Assembly: GCF_000312105.1 (NCBI RefSeq)
Contig: NZ_HE978636.1
Span: forward strand, 1,199,141 to 1,263,140
Direction of reading: 5' to 3'
DNA: 64,000 nt
Source: Aeromicrobium massiliense JC14
GTDB lineage: Bacteria > Actinomycetota > Actinomycetes > Propionibacteriales > Nocardioidaceae
This document shows, one piece after another, positions 43,486 through 53,003 of the stretch (the first letter of the stretch is position 1; every line of letters begins with the position of its first letter). The notes under the pieces were generated by a model. That model had not been told where the DNA came from and did no database searches. It was given only the letters and a program-made list of their open reading frames with translations. The position numbers and the translations under genes were made by a program.

Positions 43486-44933
43486 CCCACCCCGAGCAGC
43501 CGCTCGAGCCGACCCGCGTCGAGCTCAACGGCACCAACGTCATCGCCGAGGACGAGCGCAAGGGCACGCCCCGCGACCTGTTCTGGCCCTGGACCGCGGC
43601 GTCCATCTCGGTCTTCGGGGTCAGCTACGGCTCGTTCGCGCTCGACTACGGGGTCAGCTGGTGGCAGGTCGTCCTGGCCGCGATCGTGGGCGTCGTCGGA
43701 TCGGGCGTGCTCGCGGGCCTGATCGCGATCGCCGGCAAGCGGGGCTCCGCGCCGACGCTCGTCCTGTCGCGCGCGTCGTTCGGCGTCACGGGCAACAAGC
43801 TGCCTGCGGCCGTCTCGTGGCTGCTCAGCGTCGGCTGGGAGATCGTCCTGGTCTCGCTCGCCGCGCTCGCCACCGGCACCGTGTTCGAGGAGCTCGGCTG
43901 GGGTGGCGGCGACGCGACCAAGGCCGTGGCGCTCGCCGTCGTGGTGGCGCTGGTGATCGCCGGCGGCGTGCTCGGCTACGACGCCGTGATGCGCATCCAG
44001 ACCTTCATCACCTACGTCGGCATCATCCTGACCGTCATCTACGTGGTGCTGGTGATCGACACGGTCGACCTGGACGCGGTGACGTCCCTCTCGAACGGCG
44101 GCTTCCCCGCAGTCGTGGGCGTCGTCATCCTCATGATGACCGCGACCGGTCTCGGCTGGGTCAACGCGGCGGCGGACTACTCCCGCTACCTCCCGCGCAG
44201 CTCGTCGGGCGCAGGCGTGGCCGGGTGGACGGCGCTGGGGCTCTCCGCCGCGCCGCTCGTGCTCATCCTCTTCGGCCTCCTGCTCGCCGGCTCGGACCCC
44301 GCGCTCAAGGACGCGATCGGGGCCAACCCCATCGGGGCGCTCGCGACGCTGCTGCCCACGTGGTTCCTGATCCCCTTCGTCGTCGTGGCCGTGCTCGGGC
44401 TCGTCGCCGGCGCGCTGCTCGACATCTACTCGTCCGGCCTGTCGCTGCTCAGCCTCGGTCTGCCGGTCTCGCGGCCGGTCGCCGCCGCCATCGACGGCGT
44501 GATCATGGTGATCGGCTCGGTGCTGGTGCTGTTCGTGGCGACCGGGAGCTTCTTCGACCAGTTCCAGGGCTTCCTCATCACGCTGGGCGTCCCGATCGCA
44601 GCCTGGGCGGGCATCATGCTGGCCGACCTGCTGCTGCGCCGGCGCGACTTCGACGACCTCGCGCTGTTCGACCCGGCCGGGCGCTACGGCGCGTTCCGCT
44701 GGGGCGCGATCGGCACGCTCGTCGTCGGCACCGTCGTCGGCTGGGGGCTGGTGACCAACACCTACGCCGGATGGCTGGACTGGCAGGGCTACTTCATGGG
44801 CGTCCTGGGCGGCAAGGAGGGCGACTGGGCCTTCGCGAGCCTCGGCGTCCTCGTGGCGCTCGTGATCGGCTTCCTCGGCTACCTGCTGCTCGAGCGTCGC
44901 GCGGTGCGCCGCCAGGAGGAGCGGGTCGCGTGA
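43482..44933 (+). CDS. NCS1-family purine/cytosine permease
   Basis: A 483-residue transporter of twelve helices. The N-terminal DLFWPWTAASISVFG and GSAPTLVLSRASFG (near residue 87) and the central TGLGWVNAAADYSRYLP (near 220) are characteristic of cytosine/purine permeases. It probably imports a nucleobase or nucleoside with H+ or Na+. The overlapping starts and stops on both sides tie it to the kinase and the hydrolase. Confidence 0.92.
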   Translation: MTHPEQPLEPTRVELNGTNVIAEDERKGTPRDLFWPWTAASISVFGVSYGSFALDYGVSWWQVVLAAIVGVVGSGVLAGLIAIAGKRGSAPTLVLSRASFGVTGNKLPAAVSWLLSVGWEIVLVSLAALATGTVFEELGWGGGDATKAVALAVVVALVIAGGVLGYDAVMRIQTFITYVGIILTVIYVVLVIDTVDLDAVTSLSNGGFPAVVGVVILMMTATGLGWVNAAADYSRYLPRSSSGAGVAGWTALGLSAAPLVLILFGLLLAGSDPALKDAIGANPIGALATLLPTWFLIPFVVVAVLGLVAGALLDIYSSGLSLLSLGLPVSRPVAAAIDGVIMVIGSVLVLFVATGSFFDQFQGFLITLGVPIAAWAGIMLADLLLRRRDFDDLALFDPAGRYGAFRWGAIGTLVVGTVVGWGLVTNTYAGWLDWQGYFMGVLGGKEGDWAFASLGVLVALVIGFLGYLLLERRAVRRQEERVA

Positions 44934-45478
44934 GCGATCCCTGGCTCGTCGTCGTCGACATGCAGCGCGTGTTCGCCGACGCCGAGGCGAGCCCGTGGGG
45001 GATGGGCGCCGACTTCGACGCGATCGTCCCGAACGTCCGCGCGCTGGTCGACGCCTACGAGGGACGCGTGGTGATGACCCGCTTCGTGGCGCCGGCCGAG
45101 CCGCAGGGAGCGTGGGTCGACTACTACCGCGACTGGCCGTTCGCCCTGGAGCCGTCCGCGGCCCCGTTGTGGGAGGTCGTCGACGTGCTGGCCCCGGCGA
45201 CGGGCGTCCCGGTGGTGGACGCGCCGACGTTCGGCAAGTGGGGCCCGGAGCTGCTCGCGGCCACCGGCGGCTCGCGCCGGCTCGACCTGTGCGGCGTCTC
45301 GACCGACTGCTGCGTCATCACGACGGCCCTGGCCGCGGCCGACGCCGGCTGCTGGGTGCGGGTCGCGTCCGACGCCTGCGCCGGCGTGACCCCGGCCGAC
45401 CACCAGCGCGCCCTCGACGCGATGGCGATGTTCCCGCCCCAGCTGACGATCACCACGACCGCCGCCCTCCTCGCCTGA
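44930..45478 (+). CDS. Isochorismatase-like cysteine hydrolase
   Basis: A 182-residue amidohydrolase. The catalytic triad is visible: Asp in VVDMQRVF (residue 10), Lys in FGKWGPEL (near 102) and Cys in STDCCVITTAL (near 125). Related enzymes hydrolyse ureidoacrylate, carbamoyl-type or nicotinamide amide bonds. In this operon it could deaminate or open a product of the base released by the hydrolase. The GTG start overlaps the permease stop. Confidence 0.9.
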   Translation: MSDPWLVVVDMQRVFADAEASPWGMGADFDAIVPNVRALVDAYEGRVVMTRFVAPAEPQGAWVDYYRDWPFALEPSAAPLWEVVDVLAPATGVPVVDAPTFGKWGPELLAATGGSRRLDLCGVSTDCCVITTALAAADAGCWVRVASDACAGVTPADHQRALDAMAMFPPQLTITTTAALLA

Positions 45479-45499
45479 GGGCACGCCGCGAGTCGGGGC

Positions 45500-45610
45500 G
45501 GTGAGCTAGCGTCCACCGTCCCGGGCGGGCGGTGAGCAAGCGTCCACGCTGCCGTCCATGGTGGACGCTAGGTCACCGCCCACGTGTCCAACCGTTGCAA
45601 AGCGTCCACC
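45500..45610. repeat. Left cluster of four 18-bp modules
   Basis: Units related to GGTGACCTAGCGTCCACC lie at 45500-45517 (+), 45531-45548 (+), 45560-45577 (-, exact) and 45593-45610 (+, only the AGCGTCCACC half kept). The opposed second and third units can fold into a hairpin. All lie between the cysteine hydrolase stop and the DUF559 gene start; no other copies were noticed elsewhere in the window except in the matching right cluster. Confidence 0.85.
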
Positions 45611-45689
45611 GTCGGACCGGCCACCGCGGGATTCCACAGGCGATGTCCGGCTTCTGCCCCGGCCACGGACGCGATGCTGACCTGGTGAC

Positions 45690-46700
45690 ATGCCAGCGCC
45701 GCGTCCTGTGCCTCCTGAGCTCCTGCACGGCCCGTTCACCTCTCGTCGTGCACGCGAGCTGGAGGTCAGCGAGAAGGTCCTGCGCGGACGCCGATTCCGT
45801 CGTCTCCATCCGCGGGTCTGGGTGGCGGCCGATCATCCCATGAGCGAGCGGGACGTCCTCCGCGCGGCGGTCATGGCGATGCCGGCTCGAGCGCGGATCA
45901 GCCACGGCTCGCGGCTGCGGCTTCTCGGCCTTCCGGTCGGCCCCGTGGCACCCGTGCACCTCACCGTCCAGGGCGAGCTCCACCTCGACCTGGACGGCAT
46001 CGTCCTCCACCGCACAAAGGCCATGCCCCCGTGCGACGACGACGGCGTCACCCCGGCAGCCGCGTTCGTCCAGACCGTGTCGACGGGACGGATGATCGAC
46101 GTCCTGGCGCGAGGTGAGTGGTTGCTGCACCGTGGGCACCTGACCCTGACCGAGATCTCAGAGATCGCCCGCGTCCATCCGTGGCGTCCCGGTGCGGCCG
46201 AGTCACGCGCGATCGTCCCTGCCCTCGACGGTCGCAGCGCGTCCCTGCCGGAGTCGCGGCTGCGACTGGTGGTGGCCGCCGCCGGGCTTCCCGTGCCCGT
46301 CCCGAACGTCGACCTCGTGGAGGACGACCGGGTCGTGGCGCGGTCCGACCTCGTCCTGGCGCCGTGGAACCTGCTGCTGGAGTACGAGGGTCGACAGCAC
46401 CTGCACGACCCGGCGCAGTGGCGACGCGACCTGGCCCGCTACGCGGACCTCCGCGCCCGAGGCTGGACGTACCTGCAAGTCACGCACGAGATGCTGCAGC
46501 ACCCGCGGGCGCTCGTGCTCCGCGTCCACGCTCTGCTGCGGGACAACGGGTACGACGGGCCACCGCCGCAGTTCGGTGTCCGCTGGTGGCGCCTGTTCAG
46601 TCCGGTGTCTGCGCGAGTCCCGTGGGCCGGTGACCTAGCGTCCACCGGCGGCCACGTCGTGGACGCTGCCTCACCGTTGCGACGAGTCGTTGGACGCTAA
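45690..46700 (+). CDS. DUF559/AbiEi-like protein flanked by repeats
   Basis: A 336-residue protein. The N-terminal half resembles AbiEi-type antitoxins (a winged helix near residues 10-45, then an RISHGSRLRLLGLP-like region). The C-terminal part is a DUF559 PD-(D/E)XK-like fold: Asp in ARSDLVLAPW, Glu in LLEYEGRQHLHD and basic RRDLARYADLRARGW (about residues 210-265). Such proteins are often numerous in Nocardioidaceae. The last 25 or so residues and the stop are encoded inside the right repeat cluster, suggesting the gene end was fixed by the repeats. No AbiEii toxin is present. Function unknown; nuclease activity is possible. Confidence 0.8.
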   Translation: MPAPRPVPPELLHGPFTSRRARELEVSEKVLRGRRFRRLHPRVWVAADHPMSERDVLRAAVMAMPARARISHGSRLRLLGLPVGPVAPVHLTVQGELHLDLDGIVLHRTKAMPPCDDDGVTPAAAFVQTVSTGRMIDVLARGEWLLHRGHLTLTEISEIARVHPWRPGAAESRAIVPALDGRSASLPESRLRLVVAAAGLPVPVPNVDLVEDDRVVARSDLVLAPWNLLLEYEGRQHLHDPAQWRRDLARYADLRARGWTYLQVTHEMLQHPRALVLRVHALLRDNGYDGPPPQFGVRWWRLFSPVSARVPWAGDLASTGGHVVDAASPLRRVVGR

Positions 46701-46706
46701 GTCACC
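46629..46706. repeat. Right cluster of three 18-bp modules
   Basis: Units lie at 46629-46646 (+, identical to the consensus GGTGACCTAGCGTCCACC), 46658-46675 (-) and 46689-46706 (-, slightly degenerate). They overlap the 3' end of the DUF559 gene, and the stop codon lies within the last unit. Together with the left cluster they bracket the gene in mostly opposed orientation. Confidence 0.85.
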
Positions 46707-46741
46707 GCCCAAGCGCCACCACCCTTCAGCCCCCCAACGCA

Positions 46742-46778
46742 CGAGCCCGCCGATCCCCATCGGGGACCGGCGGGCTCG
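46742..46778 (-). terminator. Terminator after typA
   Basis: An 11-bp stem (CGAGCCCGCCG at 46742-46752 with complement at 46768-46778), extended inside by ATCCCC/GGGGA pairing, lies 15 nt beyond the minus-strand typA stop. Confidence 0.8.
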
Positions 46779-46792
46779 CGTGAGGAGCAGGC

Positions 46793-48655
<1,863 letters not shown>

Positions 48656-48764
48656 GCGGGTGGGACGTCCTTGCGTGGGGAGTGGGTTCCGCGACTGCGG
48701 GCCGGATCAAGTCTACGGGATGCCGCCGCGTGCGCGTGGGGCGCAGGCCCGGGAATACCTCGGC

Positions 48765-48781
48765 GTTCACCGATGTTCACC
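48765..48781 (+). promoter_or_regulatory. PHO-box-like repeat upstream of DHA2 transporter
   Basis: Two perfect GTTCACC heptamers occur, but at a 10-bp period (3-bp gap) instead of 11. A TAGCCT -10-like element follows at 48802-48807. The off-by-one spacing makes RegX3 binding doubtful. Confidence 0.4.
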
Positions 48782-48861
48782 GCCCTGTCAGTGCCCTGCA
48801 GTAGCCTGACGCGCCCGCGGTCACCATCGCGGGACAGACCGAGCCTCACCAGGACGTGCCT

Positions 48862-50427
48862 ATGACCAACCCCGCTGTGAACGCAGCCGACGACGACAAG
48901 ATCACTCCCGACATCCTCAAGGTGGCCGGCGTCGTCGTGCTCGGCGCCATCATGTCCATCCTCGACATCACCGTGGTGAACGTCGCCCTGCCGACGTTCC
49001 AGGAGGAGTTCGGGGTCTCCGAGCTGTCCACGGTCGCGTGGACCGTCACCGGCTACACGCTGGCCCTCGCGGCGGTCATCCCGCTGACCGGCTGGGCGGC
49101 CGACCGCTTCGGCACCAAGCGCCTCTACATCACGGCGCTCGCGCTGTTCACGCTCGGCTCGGCGGCCTGCGCCACGGCCTGGAGCATCGAGTCGCTGGTC
49201 GCCTTCCGCGTCATCCAGGGCCTGGGCGGCGGCATGCTGATGCCCCTGGGCATGACGATCATGACCCGCGCCGCGGGCCCGCACCGCATGGGCCGGCTGA
49301 TGGCCATCCTGGGCATCCCGATGCTGCTCGGCCCGATCATGGGCCCGATCCTCGGCGGCTGGCTGATCGACGCCGCCTCGTGGCACTGGGTGTTCCTGAT
49401 CAACCTGCCGATCGGCATCATCGCCCTGGTCTACGCGTTCATGATCCTGCCCCAGGACGACACCGAGCCGAGCGAGTCCTTCGACCTGGTCGGCGTGCTG
49501 CTCATGTCGCCCGGCCTGGCGCTGTTCCTCTACGGCGTCTCCTCGATCCCCGAGACCGGCACCGTGGCGTCCACCAAGGTGCTGCTGCCCGGTCTGGTCG
49601 GCCTGGCGCTGATCGTCGCGTTCGTCTTCTACTCGTTCAAGCCGAAGCACCCGCTGCTCGACCTGCGCCTGTTCAAGGACCGCAACCTGACGCTGGCCAC
49701 CATCGTGATGTTCCTGTTCACGCTGGCCTTCTTCGGCGCCCTGCTGCTCGTCCCGACCTACTTCCAGCAGATCCGCGGCGAGTCGGTGCTCAAGGCCGGC
49801 CTGCTCGTGGCCCCGCAGGGCATCGGCGCGATGCTGACGATGCCGATCGCCGGCACGCTGGCCGACCGCCTGCCGGTCGGACGCATCGTGCCGTTCGGCT
49901 TCGTGGGCATCATCGTGGGCATGTTCGGCCTCACGCAGAGCGCCGAGGTCGACACGCCGTACATCCAGGTCATGGCTTGGCTGTTCGTCATGGGCCTGGG
50001 CATGGGCGCGACCATGATGCCGATCTTCACCTCCGCGCTGCGCACCCTCGGCGCGCACGAGGTGGCGCGCGGCTCGACGCTGATCAACGTGATCCAGCAG
50101 GTCGGCAGCTCGATCGGCGTCGCGCTGATGACCGTCGTGCTGACCAACCAGATCAAGGCGTCCGACGCGGCGTCCGCGCTCGGTGCGACGCTCCAGGCGC
50201 AGGCCCAGGGCGAGGAGCCTCCGGCCGGTGCGCTCGAGGTGGCGCGCCAGCTCGGCGACTCGTTCCTCCCGACCGGGTTCAGCGAGTGGGCGGACGCGTT
50301 CTCGACCACCTACTGGGTCGCGACGATCATCCTCGTCCTCACGCTCATCCCCGTGGCGTTCCTGCCGCGCAAGCGCGAGGCGGGCCTCGACGACGACGCC
50401 GTCAAGGCGCCGATCGTCATGCACTGA
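48862..50427 (+). CDS. DHA2-family (14-helix) MFS drug exporter
   Basis: A 521-residue proton-driven exporter of the EmrB/QacA type. It has fourteen predicted helices, MFS motif A (GWAADRFGTKRLY near residue 77) and motif C (GIPMLLGPIMGPILGGWL near 155), plus LDITVVNVALPTFQ in helix 1, typical of DHA2. The ATG at 48862 has AGGA at 7 nt; GTG 48856 is possible. It may export drugs or a lipid/siderophore; no regulator is adjacent. Confidence 0.92.
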   Translation: MTNPAVNAADDDKITPDILKVAGVVVLGAIMSILDITVVNVALPTFQEEFGVSELSTVAWTVTGYTLALAAVIPLTGWAADRFGTKRLYITALALFTLGSAACATAWSIESLVAFRVIQGLGGGMLMPLGMTIMTRAAGPHRMGRLMAILGIPMLLGPIMGPILGGWLIDAASWHWVFLINLPIGIIALVYAFMILPQDDTEPSESFDLVGVLLMSPGLALFLYGVSSIPETGTVASTKVLLPGLVGLALIVAFVFYSFKPKHPLLDLRLFKDRNLTLATIVMFLFTLAFFGALLLVPTYFQQIRGESVLKAGLLVAPQGIGAMLTMPIAGTLADRLPVGRIVPFGFVGIIVGMFGLTQSAEVDTPYIQVMAWLFVMGLGMGATMMPIFTSALRTLGAHEVARGSTLINVIQQVGSSIGVALMTVVLTNQIKASDAASALGATLQAQAQGEEPPAGALEVARQLGDSFLPTGFSEWADAFSTTYWVATIILVLTLIPVAFLPRKREAGLDDDAVKAPIVMH

Positions 50428-50441
50428 CGCTCGACCACGAG

Positions 50442-50477
50442 ACGAGGGCCCCCACCGCGTGCGGTGGGGGCCCTCGT
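50442..50477. terminator. Bidirectional terminator between the exporter and antiporter genes
   Basis: A 17-bp perfect stem (ACGAGGGCCCCCACCGC at 50442-50458, complement at 50461-50477) lies between the convergent genes. Confidence 0.88.
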
Positions 50478-50482
50478 GCGTC

Positions 50483-52060
50483 CTAGCGGTCCAGAAGCAC
50501 CGTGCGCAGGTCGAGCCGGCGCAGCAGGTGGTCGACCACCTCGGGGTCGGTGCCCACCTCGTTGCGGGCCAGCAGGATCTCGGTGCGGGCAGCGTCCAGC
50601 GCGACCTTCTCCACCGCCTGCATGGTCGACCGGGCCTCCCGGGCGGACCGGTGCAGCTCGTCCACGTCGTCGGCGGCCGCGTCGAGGATCCGCTCCAGGC
50701 CGGACAATCGGCGGCCGATCGCGCGGCGCTGCTCGGCGGTCAGCGTCGTCGCGGACGAGTGCGAGCGCAGGGTCTCGAGCGCCGCCTTCTGCGCGCGCCG
50801 GGCCAGCGCCTGCTCGGCCTTGCGCTCCTCGGCCTCGCCCGTCGGCAGGGCCAGCCAGCGCATGAGGGCCGGGAGGGTCAGGCCGGGCACCACCAGCGTC
50901 ACCAGCAGCACCGCCGCGGCGCAGGTGATGATGAAGTTGCGCTGCTCGAAGGCCGACCCGTCGTCCAGCGTCACCGGCAGGGCCAGCGCGAGCGCGAGCG
51001 TCGCCAGGCCGCGCATGCCGCACCAGGTCAGCACCAGCACCTCCTTGAGCGACGCGGGTGCGAGCAGCGGGGTGCCCTCGCGCCGGGCGACCGCGTGCAT
51101 GCCCAGCATCCACAGCAGCCGGACGACGACCGCGACGACGCACACCGCCACGACGCCCGGGATGAAGCGGGCGATCTCGCGGCCCTCGTCGGCGATGATG
51201 TAGCGCATCTCCATGCCGACCAGGCCGAACGCGACGCCCGTGGTCAGCAGCTCCACGACGTCCCAGAAGGCGCGCCGCGTGAGGCGCTCCTCGGAGTCCT
51301 GCGGACGCGCCCGCCGTCCGATCTCCAGGGCCGTGACGACGACCGCGACGACGCCCGACAGGTGCGCCTCCTCGGCGGCCAGGTACACCGCGTACGGCGC
51401 GACGAGCGTGGCCGCGCTGTGCGCCACCAGGCTCGGCACCGCAGCCGCGACCCAGGCGACGATCGCGGCCACGACGTAGCCGAGCAGGGCCGCGCCGGCC
51501 GAGCCGACGACGAAGGAGAGGGCGAGGTCGCCGGCGGTGAGGTCGCCACCGGCCACGGTCGCCGAGAGCGCCGCCTGGAACAGCACGATCGCCATCGCGT
51601 CGTTGAACAGGCCCTCGGTCTGCAGCGTCGTCACCAGCCGCCGGCGCATGCCGACCTTGCCGGCGACGGCCTCGACGGCGACCGGGTCCGGCGGGGAGAC
51701 CAGGGCGCCCAGCATGAGCGCGGCCGGCAGGGTCATCGAGCCGACCACGAGCATCGTGGTGCCGGCGACGGCGAGCGCGCTGACGACGACGAGGGCGACG
51801 GCGAGCAGGATCAGCGTCCGCCAGCGCATCCGGAAGGTCGACCACGAGCTGCGCTGCGCCGCGGCGAACAGCAGCGGCGGCAGGAAGAGCGGCAGGATGA
51901 GCTCCGGCTCGACGTGGATCTCCGGGATGCCCGGCACGAAGGCCACGAGCGCCGCGAACAGCAGCATGAGGATCGGGTACGGCAGGCGGGCGCGCTCCGC
52001 GACCCCGACGAGGACGACCGTGCCGACCAGGAGTGCGACGAGCAGGGTCAGGAACTCCAC
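50483..52060 (-). CDS. Na+/H+ antiporter, CPA1 (NhaP/NhaE-like) family
   Basis: A 525-residue antiporter. It has about twelve helices in the N-terminal 400 residues, with the ion-binding motif FNDAMAIVLFQ (near residue 150, Asn-Asp) and SPPDPVAVEAV (near 120), then a cytoplasmic helical tail of about 110 residues likely sensing pH or salt. GTG 52060 has GGAGG upstream and gives VEFLTLLVALLVG as the first helix. It probably exports Na+ to control pH/salt. Confidence 0.92.
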   Translation of the reverse strand: MEFLTLLVALLVGTVVLVGVAERARLPYPILMLLFAALVAFVPGIPEIHVEPELILPLFLPPLLFAAAQRSSWSTFRMRWRTLILLAVALVVVSALAVAGTTMLVVGSMTLPAALMLGALVSPPDPVAVEAVAGKVGMRRRLVTTLQTEGLFNDAMAIVLFQAALSATVAGGDLTAGDLALSFVVGSAGAALLGYVVAAIVAWVAAAVPSLVAHSAATLVAPYAVYLAAEEAHLSGVVAVVVTALEIGRRARPQDSEERLTRRAFWDVVELLTTGVAFGLVGMEMRYIIADEGREIARFIPGVVAVCVVAVVVRLLWMLGMHAVARREGTPLLAPASLKEVLVLTWCGMRGLATLALALALPVTLDDGSAFEQRNFIITCAAAVLLVTLVVPGLTLPALMRWLALPTGEAEERKAEQALARRAQKAALETLRSHSSATTLTAEQRRAIGRRLSGLERILDAAADDVDELHRSAREARSTMQAVEKVALDAARTEILLARNEVGTDPEVVDHLLRRLDLRTVLLDR

Positions 52061-52175
52061 GGGCGGCCTCCGCACAACTGGTTGACTTGCCGCAACGGTA
52101 CCGAACGGCTCCCAGCCCGGCCGGGTCGCGCTCGGCCGGGACGCGCCGTCACGCGGGCACGGCTCGCCCCGCACG

Positions 52176-52216
52176 GCAGCGGGCCCGCGACCTCCGGGAG
52201 GTCGCGGGCCCGCTGC
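52176..52216 (-). terminator. Terminator after the SDR-acyl-CoA dehydrogenase operon
   Basis: A perfect 20-bp inverted repeat (52176-52195 with 52197-52216; inner GGGCCCGCGACCTCC) lies just downstream of the minus-strand SDR gene. Confidence 0.85.
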
Positions 52217-52228
52217 GTGGGGACAAGG

Positions 52229-52984
52229 TCAGCGCGGGGGCATGCGCAGGGCGCCGTCCATGCGCACGACCTCGCCGTTGAGGTAGTCGTGCTCGACCAG
52301 GAACGTCGCCAGCTGGGCGTACTCCTCGGGACGGGCGAGGCGCTGCGGGAACGGCACGCCGGCGGCGAGCCCGGCGCGGAACTCGTCCGAGACGGTGGCC
52401 AGCATGGGCGTCTCGACGATGCCCGGGGCGATGGTGTTGACCCGGATGCCGTGCTGCGCGAGGTCGCGCGCGGCCGGCAGGGTCAGGCCGACGACGCCGC
52501 CCTTGGACGACGCGTAAGCGGCCTGGCCGACCTGGCCGTCGAACGCCGCGATCGAGGCCGTGTTGACCACGACGCCGCGCTGACCGTCCTCGAGCGGCTC
52601 GGTCTCGGCGATCTTCTCCGCCGCCAGCGTCATGACGGTGAACGTGCCGACCAGGTTGATCTCGACGACCTTGCGATACAGCGAGAGGTCGTGCGTGCCG
52701 CGCTTGCCGAGGATGCGGGCGGACGGCCCGATGCCGGCGCAGCTCACGGCCACGCGCAGCGGAGCGGCCTCGGCGGCGGTCGCCACGGCGGCACGCACCT
52801 CCTCCTCGCTCGTCACGTCGGCAGCCAGGTAGGTGACGCCGTCGACCTGCGGGGCGTCCGCGATCGATCCGGGCAGGTCGAGCGCGAACACGTGCGCGCC
52901 CTTCTCGGCGAAGGCGCGGGCGGTGGCGGCGCCGAGGCCCGAGGCCCCGCCCGTGACGATGGCGGCGTTGCCGGTGAGCTGCAT
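52229..52984 (-). CDS. SDR 3-hydroxyacyl-CoA dehydrogenase-like
   Basis: A 251-residue NAD-dependent short-chain dehydrogenase of the HSD17B10 type. TGGASGLG (residues 11-18) binds the cofactor, the Asp in ALDLPG favours NAD, and the catalytic YASSKGG (Tyr/Lys near 160) and NTIAPGIVETPML are present. Its place 19 nt after an acyl-CoA dehydrogenase suggests beta-oxidation of a branched or short acyl-CoA. Confidence 0.9.
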   Translation of the reverse strand: MQLTGNAAIVTGGASGLGAATARAFAEKGAHVFALDLPGSIADAPQVDGVTYLAADVTSEEEVRAAVATAAEAAPLRVAVSCAGIGPSARILGKRGTHDLSLYRKVVEINLVGTFTVMTLAAEKIAETEPLEDGQRGVVVNTASIAAFDGQVGQAAYASSKGGVVGLTLPAARDLAQHGIRVNTIAPGIVETPMLATVSDEFRAGLAAGVPFPQRLARPEEYAQLATFLVEHDYLNGEVVRMDGALRMPPR

Positions 52985-53003
52985 GTCTCTCCTGTCGGGG
53001 TGG

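Noticed and set aside
45690..46700. Complete AbiE toxin-antitoxin system
   Set aside because: Only an AbiEi/DUF559-like protein is present; no AbiEii nucleotidyltransferase toxin follows.
45500..46706. Insertion sequence or CRISPR array
   Set aside because: Repeats are not terminal inverted repeats of a transposase gene, spacing is irregular and orientations mixed, and no target duplication was seen.
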